Assembly: GCA_036898135.1 (NCBI GenBank)
Contig: CM072516.1
Location: forward strand, 61,497,740 to 61,561,739
Length of the DNA: 64,000 bases
Source: Oncomelania hupensis
Lineage: Eukaryota; Mollusca; Gastropoda; Littorinimorpha; Pomatiopsidae
Reading direction: 5' to 3'
The first letter of the stretch is position 1. Each line of letters starts with the position of its first letter. The position numbers were made by a program, and so were the translations under genes. Below, piece by piece: positions 12,486 through 23,415 of this stretch. The notes under the pieces are model-generated. The model was not told the DNA's origin. It worked only from the letters and a program-made list of their open reading frames with translations, and did no database searches.

Positions 12486-12960
12486 GTAAGCCATTCAAAT
12501 ATATTTCCAGACATTGACACATAGCCAAATAATATCCTATCTATCCTTTTCTATCCTGTCCTATCCCGTAACTCAAAGGTCGTTTGGGCACCAAAGGTAC
12601 AAACAAGAGGCATTTTCAAAAGTTCATTTTCATGGCGGCGTTATGACAGGGCTTTATCTTAGCAAAACAAAAGGAAGAGTGAAATAATAGGCCACGATCT
12701 CAACTATCTGCAAACCAAAACTTATCGAAATCGGTTGAGCCAGTTTCGAGATACAGCCCCAATCGAAGTGTTCTTTTTTTTTAATGGTGAAGCACAATGA
12801 CCTTGACCTTTGAGAAAGTACAAATACGAATGATGCAAATGGTTTACAAATATTTAAAATATCCGCAAGGTAAAAAAGATGACTTTCGGTTCAGTTATTA
12901 TTGAGATAATGCAGAAAGTGTGTTTTAAACCAAAAAAAGTTCAATTCGGAGCGACCGACT
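12486..12960 (+). repeat. Dispersed repeat B, sense part
   Basis: Matches copies at 16325-17085 and 37171-37833 in order: AGCCATTCAAAT, GGCATTTTCAAAAG, AATAGGCCACGATCTCAAC, AATCGGTTGAGCCA, CAATGACCTTGACCTTTG, TTCGGTTCAGTTATT and the ACCGACTGACC block. A short RTE-like LINE end (12536-12592) lies within it. There is no coding capacity, and the class is unknown to me. Confidence 0.75.
12536..12592 (-). mobile_element. RTE-like LINE, extreme 3' end
   Basis: Contains TATCC-type tail units followed by CCCGTAACTCAAAGGTCGT and GGGCACC, the same 3' end found in the long LINE copies at 23416-25211 and 35823-37170. Only the last few codons and the tail are present, a common outcome of early arrest of target-primed reverse transcription. 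Confidence 0.75.
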
Positions 12961-13410
12961 GACCTTATCAGGAAATGCTCTGAAATAGTCGGGAATCAGA
13001 AACGAGCCAAATGTCGATCGGTTTGTCTGTCGGCGGTCGATCCGTCCGTCGGGCCTTTGGGAGCCACATCTCAATAACCACTGAACAGATTTGGGCCAAA
13101 CATCATAGGACCATTTCCTAGGTTAGCGGTCTGCCTCCCGTTCCATCATAGTTGCTTTACCGCAAAGATCAAGGGCACTGTAGTCGTTTTGTTGCTAAAC
13201 ACATCTTGCTCGATATCTCAAAAATGGATAAAGGGACTTTGTTGAGTTTTGGTTTATAGGCACTTCCAATCATAGGCCATCCTTCAGTACAGACCCGTTA
13301 TCTGTCAGTGGTTCAGTAGTTCCGAATTTCACACTTTTTTGTTTAAAACACACTTTGGGTCTGATTTCAAGAATAACCGAACCGAAATTGGTGAGGGTCT
13401 GGAAATACAA
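12961..13410 (-). repeat. Dispersed repeat B, inverted right part
   Basis: The reverse complement of this stretch matches the right half of the copies at 16325-17085 and 37171-37833: GAAGGATGGCCTATGATTGG, AAACTCAACAAA, TGATGGNNCNGGAGGCAG and the CCGACGGACGG block. With the sense part just upstream it makes a partial fold-back. Confidence 0.7.
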
Positions 13411-13490
13411 TAGCATGGCCTGTCATCATGTTTTCTTCGTTGTTTTCTTTCTTGTCTTTAATCTCTCTCTCTCCCTCTCTCTCTCTCTCC

Positions 13491-13555
<65 letters not shown>

Positions 13556-14819
13556 TTCCTCAATTCCTCTGAGTTCACGCGCACGCGCACGCGCCCTCGA
13601 GATCCGACCCAGGTGTGCGTCAGGGCTTCTCATCACCTCCGTTTCATTTCAAGATTGCCAAGAGAGCATTCGGGATTGTAGGAAAAGAAACACACGGTTG
13701 ACGCGCTTGATCCGAGCTGTGGAATCAAAATTCAATTATACCGCATCCAGTGCCTCGAGTAATGTTCCCGTTTTTATGAGTCGGATGGGAGAGAGGAGTG
13801 ACAACATTTCACCTGCGACTGATTACGTCTTGGATTTCGCCTTTAAAGTTACTTCGATTTCACGAATTCAGTGTCATTGATACTTTAAAATATTCACATT
13901 ACATGTAAGTGTTGTCTAATAAATAAAAATTGTAACTTAAAGTAAACTGTTGTTATTTAAAAATATTTAGATAAATAAATTCAATTGGCTGGATGAATCA
14001 GAAAGCGTCCACAAGTAGCGCCATGCCGTAGCTTTACCCAAGATCTTAGCTGCGAAGAAGCATACGGAATTGAAAGCCAATATGTCGGACTTTTTTTGTC
14101 CACCTTTTAGAACCTGGAGTATTACCTTCTTTGATGTTCACTAGGAGCGAGAAATAAAGCAAGTCATATCTGAACAACGTGTATTGTAACTTCTAACGCA
14201 TCAAATGCACCCCTTTCGGTTATTAGTACTTATACTGTTCTACATTTCTGGGGTAATCATGACTTTCTTTCACAAGATTATTATATATAATAAATATCGT
14301 TTTTCATACAATAGAGTTTCACAATAAAAAAAAAGTGTGATCTAGATTTCTTTGATGCTGTATTGGTTTTCAAAACAAGGTTCAAACGTTTAAATTGATA
14401 GCCGTACAAAATTAAAGTGTCTTCCTTAATGTGCTGAAGCAACATCGATGGCGTGTGAGTATTATAAAAATCTATTGTAAACTGATTCCGTATCACTAAA
14501 AAACGATGATCAAATCCTTTTCCCGCTCCCGTCGTTCCTCCCTCTTTCCTCCCCCTCTCCCTTTCTCTCCCTCTCTCTTTCTCCTTCTCTCATTGTATGA
14601 CGTCATCTTTTACAAGTAGACCTGTCTGCTTTCACTATCTTTGTTTGTTTATTTGTATCTTTATTTTAACGTCTTTTAGACCACAGTGTTTCATTTCATT
14701 TGAGATTATCTATTTCAAACATTATAAGCTGACATATTGGATTTCAACTATATTTTGAATATTAGGATTTTTGTTTCAGTTGTTGCTGCAAAGTTGTTAC
14801 GTGTTATTTTTATGAAATA
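13411..14819. other. Gene-free stretch with a CT array
   Basis: A CT array fills about 13460-13552, followed by an ACGCGC run (about 13576-13593). The CT-derived frames are artefacts. A second pyrimidine-rich patch lies near 14515-14590. The rest is AT-rich and shows no recognisable gene. Confidence 0.6.
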
Positions 14820-15120
14820 ATGAGAGTATAAACCGAGGTCTAGTCTGTGTCGCATACATTCCATCATAACGGACTTTAAAGATCCTGACGCTCATGTCCT
14901 AGACGGGTGAGTGCCGGTGACAAGAACACACCCAGCATGCACTTAGGTCCTTCTCCCCCATCCCTGGCTGCCCAGGATTGTGCTCAGTTGTACGGGCGTC
15001 AGACCATGCGCCCAAAGGCTGCGGGTGGGTGTCTCGGGCGGCTTGAGTTAGATCCTCTATCGGCCAGCGCCTTGAGCAGCTCTTGAGCTGGTAAAGCGCT
15101 ATATAAAAACGATTAAATAA
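14820..15120 (+). mobile_element. Repeat D (SINE- or LINE-end-like), copy 1
   Basis: About 300 bp, starting ATGAGAGTATAAACCGAGG and ending AGCGCTATATAAAAACGATT plus AAAT/AATA units. The end resembles the conserved 3' end of L2-type LINEs and the SINEs they mobilise. A close inverted copy lies at 34825-35118. No tRNA-like A and B boxes are seen, so it may be a LINE end rather than a SINE. Confidence 0.7.
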
Positions 15121-15234
15121 AAAATAATAAATAATAAATAAGCGTAGATTTTTAAAATGCTCATGGGCTTTTGATCCCTTACACTTTTAAAATAGAATTT
15201 TAAACAAATGTATTTTAGTATGAAAACGTCAGAG

Positions 15235-15364
<130 letters not shown>

Positions 15365-15416
15365 GTCACAACATCAAACACTGTGCACTCCTGCTCCCAT
15401 TTGTATGTTTTGTATG

Positions 15417-15717
15417 GTAAAGGTAAAGGTGGTCCCATAGCCTTGTGGCCGTAGGGGAGCGTGATGTTGGAGATCACACTTATCTTGGGCCAGCGTAATG
15501 AGGGAGATGCTCATCTCTCTCCCTCGCTGCTTTACCTTCCCCACCCTTAAGAGAGTAGGTAGGCCTACTCAGTCACAGTTGAGTCAACTGGGGGCGTTGT
15601 TATTTGTCGCTTCACGTTTTGCGGTCACCCATCCAAGTGCTAACCGCACTGGACGGTGCTTAACTTGCGACACAGTAGCGAGTGCTCCAACCACTGCGCT
15701 ATCCGATACCCCTAATC
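15417..15717 (-). mobile_element. Chimeric tRNA/5S-like SINE E, copy 1
   Basis: A 12-bp target duplication ATGTTTTGTATG flanks it exactly (15405-15416 and 15718-15729). On the minus strand the head contains TAGCGCAGTGGTTGG, like a tRNA A box. It is followed by AAGTTAAGCACCGTCCAGTG and TTAGCACTTGGATGGGTGAC, which match the internal control region of 5S rRNA (A box, intermediate element and C box). It ends in TTTACC units. Two Pol III promoter types thus appear fused. The short plus-strand frame across it is not a gene. Confidence 0.85.
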
Positions 15718-15866
15718 ATGTTTTGTATGATTTATTATTAATACATTACTATTACAATATTTGATATATATGAAAATTATTATTAAAATATAAGGATAGT
15801 CTTGAATCAATTAGGTGTTAGATAGCTATTTAGCTGTTAGAATACCCGATTTTGTTTTTTTAAAGG

Positions 15867-15867
<1 letters not shown>

Positions 15868-15959
<92 letters not shown>
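15868..15959. repeat. AT dinucleotide array
   Basis: About 90 bp of perfect AT units. Confidence 0.95.
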
Positions 15960-15960
<1 letters not shown>

Positions 15961-15989
15961 CATGAACAAGAGGTTGATTGATTGCTTGA

Positions 15990-16108
15990 TTAATGATGAT
16001 GATGATGATACAGGTGTTATTGTTGTAGATCATGATGATGATGATGATGATGATGTTAATAATGATGGTACAGGTGTTATTGTTGTAGATGATGATGATG
16101 ATGCTGAA

Positions 16109-16188
<80 letters not shown>

Positions 16189-16225
16189 CGATAAGTATGA
16201 CGACGACGATGACGACGACGGCGAC

Positions 16226-16287
<62 letters not shown>
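15990..16287. repeat. GAT trinucleotide array
   Basis: Long GAT array with GAC variants. It starts with two near-identical segments containing ACAGGTGTTATTGTTGTAGAT (around 16010 and 16070). It encodes poly-Asp, poly-Met and poly-Ser in different frames, all artefactual. Confidence 0.95.
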
Positions 16288-16319
16288 CTGGGACCTGGAG
16301 GACCGATTACGATGAAGCT

Positions 16320-17085
16320 GAATTAACAAGATGGCGAGCCATTCAAATGCATTACCATACACTCCCATTTTTAGCCGATAAAATAGGCATTTCAAAAGTT
16401 GTACATTTGTGCTGGCTGTGTTGTGATTGGGCTTCATCCTACTGAAGCAAATTGAAAACGTTGAATGAGAGGCACGATGTCAACAATCTGCAAACCTAAA
16501 GACCCACCTGCCATTTTTTACATAAAGCGCAAAATGTGTTCAAAAAATGTTAATGCACAGTGACCTTGACCTTTACGAATGTACAAATACGAATGATCCA
16601 ACCTGCTTTGCAGTAGTTAAAGTATGCGCAAATTTTTTTGGTTGTTTTTTTTTAATATGGGGATGAATTTCGGTTCAATTATTTATGAAGTAAGGCAAAA
16701 TGTGTTTTACCATTAACAAAAAAAAAAAAAAAATTCGTAGCAACGGAACGACGGACTAACCGACCGACTGGTAGACAACCAGAATGTTATTGAAGGATGG
16801 TCCATGATTTGAAAAAAACTGTATACCAAACTCAACAAATTCGCTTGTGCCTTTTTTTTAAAATTTAATAAGCAAAACATGCTTAGCAACAAAAAGATTC
16901 CAGTGACCTTGACCTCTTGTAGTAGAGCAAATATGATGGCACAGGAGGCAGGCCACTAAGATTCCTATGAAGTTTGGTCCAAATCGATCCAAATCCGTTC
17001 AGCGTTTCTTGAAATATGGCTTTCTACGGACCGACATACCTTTTCCCACCTCCTTTACGGTTTCACGGTATTTCCAGATCAAGAA
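16320..17085 (+). repeat. Dispersed repeat B, the longest uninterrupted copy
   Basis: Serves as the empty-site reference for the insertions in the 35.8-50 kb copy. It carries AGCCATTCAAAT, GTGACCTTGACCTTTAC, TTTCGGTTCAATTATT, GAAGGATGGTCCATGATT, CAGTGACCTTGACCTCTTG and GAAGTTTGGTCCAAATCGAT, and ends near TATTTCCAGATC. No coding frame is recognisable. Confidence 0.8.
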
Positions 17086-18887
17086 GTCTTGAAATACACA
17101 CAAAAAAGGGACCAAGTCAGGATTGCAGGGAAACAAGTTCTATGATCAGCCAGAGATTAATGGAGTGGCAAAACTCAGCCTCGGCTCGTCTCCGCTACGC
17201 AGGGTGTGAGCAGTTTCCTTGTACGGAACATTACATTAGCATTAGCTGTCAACGGCTGTCACGAACAGGGCAATCAGCCTCATGGCTTTAAAACCTGTCA
17301 GTCAACACATCCTTTCTCACACCTATCTGCACCTTCTCCATCACACTATCAATTGACATGGCCACTTACACTTATCACTATACTACCCGTGTATTATTGA
17401 TTTCATAACTAATCTCCCTGCATACATCATGACAAGCTTGGATAACAAATTCATTTTCCGAGGAATGAGTGCATGGCCTCTGATACTCTGATATGCCGAA
17501 TTATACCAAACTGTACTGGATGTTCGAAATCTTGGTATGGATGAGCCTGATTAGCTGCTAAGTACGCATGTGTGTGAATCCCTCTGTCTCTTCTCCCTCA
17601 TCTTCCCCACCATCTTCCTTACACTCCCCTCCCACCTACACAGGTCCTTTCCCCTATCCCCCCACGCTCCTTTTTCACTACATACCCCCACCACCCTCAT
17701 CACTTCCTCTCGACACACACCACCACAGCCACCACTACAACCGCCCACTCCCCTCCCTCCATCACCCTCCCAGCTAGCCATTGCCAACCGTAGCACTCAT
17801 TCACTCTTACAACAAGCAACAACGCAACGCAACAACCCTGAGCGGAAAAAGCAAGCGAACGTAAAACGATCAATAGACGATCAGGCAGGCGAGCGAGCGG
17901 AGAAGGAACAGCGGACGGAGGATGCTAGCCAAGCAAGGGCTGTGGTGTGCTTTCTACGGCCGGCGGTGGCCAGAGCTAGCTCTTATCTCGCTGTATTACT
18001 ACAGTAACAAAGTATACACAATACCAAAAATCCTTCATACAGCCACCGTTTGACGGTTCCAGCGGCAGCTCAAGCTTTGCAGGCCTTGTTGTTGTTGTTG
18101 TTGTTATTGTTGTTGTTGTTGTTGTTAATGACAATGCGGAGTGTCTGCAGCATTCCAGATTGATGCTAATAAAACAGGCAATAATGCTGTTCAGAGACGG
18201 GGCCAAGACTGTCGTATCGCTGCTGGCCTGTAGTTGGCTGTTGCAGCTTTTATGTGTGTGCTGTAGACTAACTCGCCTTGGCCAGGCCGCCCTGCATTCC
18301 GACGTGGGACGGGCCTGTGTAGGAATAAGGAGGTGTTTTTGAGCTACTCGAGCCAATCATATCTTTCCTCGACTCACTCACTGGTCCCGCCACCACTAGT
18401 TCGTGCTCATTGCATGGCCAGTTCTTGTTAGGGTCGATGCATGCATGCATCATCATATCTCCTCTCATTGCCTTTACTGTGATTCGTCTCTCTTACTCTC
18501 TCTCTCTCTTTTTAATTTGTTTTTATTGTGGTCGAGCTGTTTCAGAATCACGAACGCCTATCCTATCGTTGACGGAGGAGACTGAATCGGATGTTAAGAT
18601 TAATGATATCTAACTGTAATGGCACCATGCATAATTACTGTAAAAACCTTTAACTTAACGGACATGCGAGGTCTGTTCTAAATAATATGACACCAGGTAG
18701 ACCTACCACAACACAACGTACAACCATCCACAAAACAACCCAGTACAACTCAACTACATAAAAACCTATACAAAGACGTCTTAGAGGAATGCACTTCTCT
18801 TATTAGTTTATGACATCAAACGTGATCACACACCTTTGGATCCAGCTAAAAGAGCTCTGCATCTTGCAAGAAAACATTAGGCCTATT
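17086..18887. other. Gene-free stretch with no recognised feature
   Basis: Two open frames at about 17016-17291 and 17568-18007 have no recognisable domain and are Ser/Pro-rich or low-complexity. A GTT array lies at about 18088-18126 and a CT patch near 18490-18512. A host exon cannot be excluded but nothing supports one. Confidence 0.45.
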
Positions 18888-18969
18888 AAGACTTGGGCGC
18901 ATCGGGTGGCTTGAGTTAGATCCTGTATAGGCTTTAGCAGCTCTGCAGTTGAAAAAACGCTATAATTAT
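18888..18969 (+). mobile_element. Repeat D fragment, split by SINE E
   Basis: Carries GGCTTGAGTTAGATCCTGTA and an AACGCTATAAT end as in repeat D. The remaining piece (AAGAACGACTAAATAA) resumes after SINE E at about 19284, so SINE E landed in the D tail. Confidence 0.65.
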
Positions 18970-19275
18970 TTTTTTTTAAAAAAAAGGTAAAGGTAGTCCC
19001 ATAGCCTTGTGGCCGTAGGGGAGCGCGATGTTGGAGATCACACTTATCTTGGGCCAGCGTAATGAGGGTGATGCCCATCTCTCTCCCTCGCTGCTTTACC
19101 TTTCCCACTTTTAAGAGAGTAGGTACTCAGTCACAGTTGAGTCAACTGGGGGCGTTGTTATTTGTCGCTTCACGTTTTGCGGTCACCCATCCAAGTGCTC
19201 CCGCGCACTGGACGGTGCTTAACTTGCGACACAGTAGCGAATGCTCCAACCACTGTGCTATCCGACACCCCGATA
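18970..19275 (-). mobile_element. Chimeric tRNA/5S-like SINE E, copy 2
   Basis: Closely matches the copy at 15417-15717 along its full length, including the tRNA A-box-like head and the 5S-like block. ATAATTAT occurs on both sides (18962-18969 and 19276-19283), consistent with a target duplication in the D tail. Two independent, flanked copies support an interspersed family. Confidence 0.8.
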
Positions 19276-19447
19276 ATAATTATAAGAACGACTAAATAAC
19301 AAACAAAGATGCTTGTTAAGCTCACAGCGGCTGCGTTAGCAATAAACAGACGATATTTATGTGTCGTCGTCGTCGTCTTCTTGGGCTGGTGAACAATTTT
19401 GGGAACGCAGGATCTTGGTTGCAGAAATTTGACCACAACGTTTTGTT

Positions 19448-19598
19448 CCATTCGAGAATGGACTGGTTTGACACTAAGCGAAACTATCAGGGTTGCTGAG
19501 GACAAAGAAAGATGGAGTACGTTGGTTAAACGTTCATCTGTGGTGCCCCTACGACCTCCGAGTTAAGAGATAGGATAGGATAGGATAAGATAGGATAG
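19448..19598 (+). mobile_element. RTE-like LINE 3' fragment
   Basis: Encodes the last ~37 codons of the RTE-like ORF (CGAGAATGGACTGG onward) and ends in GATAG/GGATA units. An 8-bp duplication GTTTTGTT flanks it (19440-19447 and 19599-19606). It is 5'-truncated, as target-primed reverse transcription often yields. Confidence 0.85.
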
Positions 19599-19606
19599 GT
19601 TTTGTT

Positions 19607-20500
19607 GGATAGTGTGCAAATATCATCAGCTTGTGTGCAAAAGTCAATTTGCGGCTTTTACTTCTCATTATGAGTGAATCGATACAAGCCATGGATGGGC
19701 GGGACCGGTTGGGATCGGAGAGAAACTGGTGGGTCACTAAAAAAGCTTAATGATAAAAAGTGGGCTGGCAACAGTCGCAATCAGCAGGCCAACAGTTGGC
19801 ACACAACGGCAGCCAATGGGACTGATTAAGTTCACACACGTTCGACCTGGTGCTTGTTCAAGCCTTGTGGGCGGTGGCTGAAAGTTCCAGTTTCGTTTGG
19901 TTTGTTTTAACTTGCCTTATTGCTATGCCGAAAAAAACAACAACTGCGGAAGACTTAATGCAAAAGAGAGCAGGATAGAAAGAGCAAACAAAAAAGAAAG
20001 AAAAAATCCTTCTTTCCTTCCATCCTTCAAGTCTTTAGTCTCTACCTACATTGCCGCGTTTGAAAAACAAAACTGGCTGGAGTCCGGAGCTGAAGAAACT
20101 CGTAAAACTACTCTAGTCTGGAGTTTTGGCTTGGATTCAGGTCAGTTTGGATTGCGACCAGCGCCTTGAGCCAATCTTTAAGTTAGTTAGTGCGCTGTGA
20201 TAGTTATGAAAACAGTCAAATAGTTCACTTCTCCTAGGCAGGAGTCCTGATAGACTAGAGGAGATAGTGTAACGAAGAAGAAGAGTCAACAAGTAAGCTG
20301 GCTGACCGCTAACATGTTATACTTCAAGACTGCTACGATTGGTCTGTGAGCCTTTTATCGATCGTTTTGTCCACTTCTCAGCCTGCTGCAGTGCAGAACG
20401 TTCCTAAAATTTTTTTTTATGCAGGGACCGTTTCAACTCCGTCCGACACTGGAAAAGATTGAATAGACGATGGGTTTTTCTTTTCTTTCTTTCTTTCCTA
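19607..20500. other. Gene-free stretch with a short D-like end
   Basis: Near 20140-20215 there is a diverged D-like end (GCGACCAGCGCCTTGAGC, then GTGCGCTGTGATAG). Otherwise no feature is recognised. Confidence 0.5.
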
Positions 20501-20504
20501 TTAT

Positions 20505-20564
20505 ATTCTTCTTCTTCTTCTTCTTCTTCTTCTTCTTCTTCTTCTTCTTCTTCTTCTTCTTCTT

Positions 20565-20642
<78 letters not shown>

Positions 20643-20643
20643 G

Positions 20644-20721
<78 letters not shown>

Positions 20722-20742
20722 TTATTCTTATTCTTATTATTA
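20505..20742. repeat. Compound TTC then TTA array
   Basis: About 85 bp of TTC units switch abruptly to about 150 bp of TTA units, interrupted by TTGTTG near 20641. The reading frames are open and artefactual. Confidence 0.95.
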
Positions 20743-21068
20743 TTATTGTCTTAAATTTTCGTCTTCCTTTCTTTCTTTCCTAATTTGTTTTAACATAAAT
20801 TTTATTCAACAAACAAACCAGATATTAATACAAGGCAAAACATCAAGGTGCACAAAAGCACAAAGCTTAAAATAATGAGGCTACCCGATTTCTTAATTTG
20901 CTTTCCTTTTTTTTGTAACCTTTATTCCCTTTCTTTGTTTTTCTTCTATCTTTCTTTCGTTATTTGTTTTTTTCTTACTTCATTTAGTTGTTTGGGGGGG
21001 GGGGGGGGGTTGCTTCCTTTTTCCCCGCCTTGCTTTCTTCCTTCTTTCGTTATTTCTTTCATTTTCGT

Positions 21069-21069
<1 letters not shown>

Positions 21070-21160
<91 letters not shown>

Positions 21161-21168
21161 TACCATCC

Positions 21169-21199
<31 letters not shown>

Positions 21200-21256
21200 T
21201 ATCATTATCATCATCATCTTCATCATCGTCATCATCATCATCATCGTCGTTGTCGT
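21070..21256. repeat. CAT trinucleotide array
   Basis: CAT units with TTA, CTC and CGT variants towards the right end. A poly-G run lies upstream at about 20994-21009. Confidence 0.95.
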
Positions 21257-21410
21257 CGTCATCACTCAACCATTATTCTTTCCAACTAGAAGATTTTTTT
21301 TAACAATCCTAGGCGAGGATGAGCAGACTGTAAATTAGTGTAAGCCATTAAGAAAATTATATTGTACAATTTTATGCTATCACGTTTCTAAAGCCATCAG
21401 AAAAATGAAC

Positions 21411-21461
21411 ATTCATTAACTGATGCGACACAACTTCGTTCTCGTCGTCATCATCATCATT

Positions 21462-21537
<76 letters not shown>

Positions 21538-21569
21538 CATTCATTAACTGATGCGACACAACTTCGTTC

Positions 21570-21656
<87 letters not shown>

Positions 21657-21706
21657 ACATCATCATCATCATCACATTCATTAACTGATGCGACACAACT
21701 TCGTTC

Positions 21707-21787
<81 letters not shown>

Positions 21788-21800
21788 CCTCCACCATCCC
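21411..21800. repeat. Three tandem composite units: unique head plus CAT array
   Basis: The ~33-bp head ATTCATTAACTGATGCGACA (continuing CAACTTCGTTCT) recurs at 21411, 21539 and 21676, each followed by 85-105 bp of CAT units. The spacings of 128 and 137 bp show that head and array duplicated together. CAT/CAC-rich sequence continues to about 21925. Confidence 0.9.
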
Positions 21801-21827
21801 CATCATCATCATCATCACCAACACCAC

Positions 21828-21860
<33 letters not shown>

Positions 21861-21925
21861 TATCATCATAACCACCACCACACGACCACCAACCCACTAC
21901 TGTCATCATCAATCATTAATCATCA

Positions 21926-22768
21926 TCGTCCTTGGTCTGACGGTTTACCTAGATACCTGTGATAACGCACAGTGATGATGAGGACAGACCTCCAGCAGTG
22001 AAAAGCCTGAGTAGCTTCAAAGGGTCACACAATGCAACTACATTTAAATAAGTATCTACCAATACCTGTAATAAAGAAGGAGCAGACTAAAACAAAAGAA
22101 AGCAAAGCAAAGACAAAACAAGAAGGAAAGGAAAGAAGACAGAATACTGTAAAAAAAAAGAAGAAACAAAAAGAGGAAAGTCAAGATAGAAAAGACATTA
22201 GAATGGAAAATATCAACGGAAAGAAAGGGGGTGGGGAATAAAGGAAGAACAAAAAAAAAAAAAAGAAATAAAAAAAGAAAAGAAAGAAAGAAAAAAAAGA
22301 ATATGAAAGAAAAATAGAAAGAAAGAGAGATAAAAAGAAGGAAAGACAGAAATAAAAGAAATGACAAAAAAAAAAAAGAAGAGAATACACAAACAAAACT
22401 TGAGAATGGAAGGAAGGAAAGAACACAACAAAACAAAATGTAAAAAAACCAATCAAGGCAGTCCGTTCGTAAAAATTTGTCAATATTTCATTGTCAAGGC
22501 AACAGTCGTGTAACGTAAGCAACATTGCACGTGTTTAGTCATATTATTCGGTTTCAAGATATATCATACATAAGACAGAAAATAACCGTTATAAAGAACA
22601 CATTCCTGTGGGTTTTTTTCTGTACACACTGCTTAGCTGAGACTCGCCAAGCCTAACGTTTGCATCTTCACTCTTCTCTGCCGCGATTTGAAGTGAGCAA
22701 CAAGGCATAGTTATTCTAGAAACCCCTAACTCTGCCCTAAGTGAGTCTCTCAGATCCACTTTTCCTCG
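21926..22768. other. Gene-free stretch, A-rich purine tract
   Basis: From about 22070 to 22440 the plus strand is almost all A and G. The minus-strand Phe/Ser/Leu-rich frames are its translation. No gene is recognised. Confidence 0.6.
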
Positions 22769-22780
22769 CTCTATGCCTTG

Positions 22781-22973
22781 TTGTTTGTAGATTATAGTCA
22801 CACGACACTTTCGCATATAAGTGACTACTGGACCGATTTATACTGACACCAGCGGGCCAGTTGTTGCTAAAGGGGAAAATAATATGATCACACGTTGACC
22901 AATCCGGAATCCGAACCAGCGACCTTTCGGTTACTAGCAAGACGCTCTTACCAACTGAGCTACCCGGCCCCGT
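22781..22973 (-). mobile_element. tRNA-derived SINE with a perfect 12-bp target duplication
   Basis: CTCTATGCCTTG occurs exactly at 22769-22780 and 22974-22985. On the minus strand the head starts GGGGCCGGGTAGCTCAGTTG, with A box TAGCTCAGTTGG (complement of 22951-22962) and B box GGTTCGGATTCC (complement of 22906-22917). The 193-bp element ends in ACAAACAA. A functional tRNA gene is unlikely because the anticodon stem does not pair well and a ~115-bp body follows. Confidence 0.9.
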
Positions 22974-23216
22974 CTCTATGCCTTGAACAGCAAACCGCTT
23001 TTATTAGTCAAATCTTTTTGTGTTTTTTTTTCTCGGTCTCCATGCGCTGTCCCGCGATATAGTTTCGAATATTATTTTGTTTGGGAAAGACGGAGTAGTT
23101 TTATTTCTTTTTGTACTGTAAAGCTCGGAAAGTACTTGTTTTGGCTTTGGGCGTCCGGCTTCCTTCCGACCGTCCAGCGTCTGTCGAGCGTCTGTACGGC
23201 CAGCGTCTGGAGGTGA

Positions 23217-23408
23217 CATTTGCGCACGTTTCTCTGCAATTAATGGACGGATTTCTCTGAAACTTTCGTATTTAGTTAGAAAATATTAAACCCTACCAGA
23301 CGACAAAAATTATGCATAATGGGTGATGTCATTATTTGCAGCGCTTTTTTATACTCCAATATTTTCCCAGACGACTGGAGGGATTTGGTTGAAGTTTGAC
23401 ATGTATTT
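23217..23408. repeat. Tandem-type repeat C, left part
   Basis: Contains two units built on GGANGGATTTCTCTGAAACTT / GGAGGGATTTGGTTGAAG and TTATGCATAATGGGTGATGT. Matching units resume after the LINE at 25212 and again near 25430 and 25715, so the LINE sits inside a C array. Confidence 0.7.
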
Positions 23409-23415
23409 AGACTGT

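Noticed and set aside
15620..15670. A 5S rRNA gene
   Set aside because: Only the internal control region matches; the 5' part is tRNA-like and the piece is bounded by a target duplication.
17568..18007. A host exon in the Ser/Pro-rich frames
   Set aside because: Composition follows the pyrimidine-rich DNA; no domain, splice pattern or conserved motif supports it.
22900..22973. A functional tRNA gene on the minus strand
   Set aside because: A and B boxes are present but a 115-bp body and exact 12-bp duplication mark it as a SINE; the anticodon stem pairs poorly.
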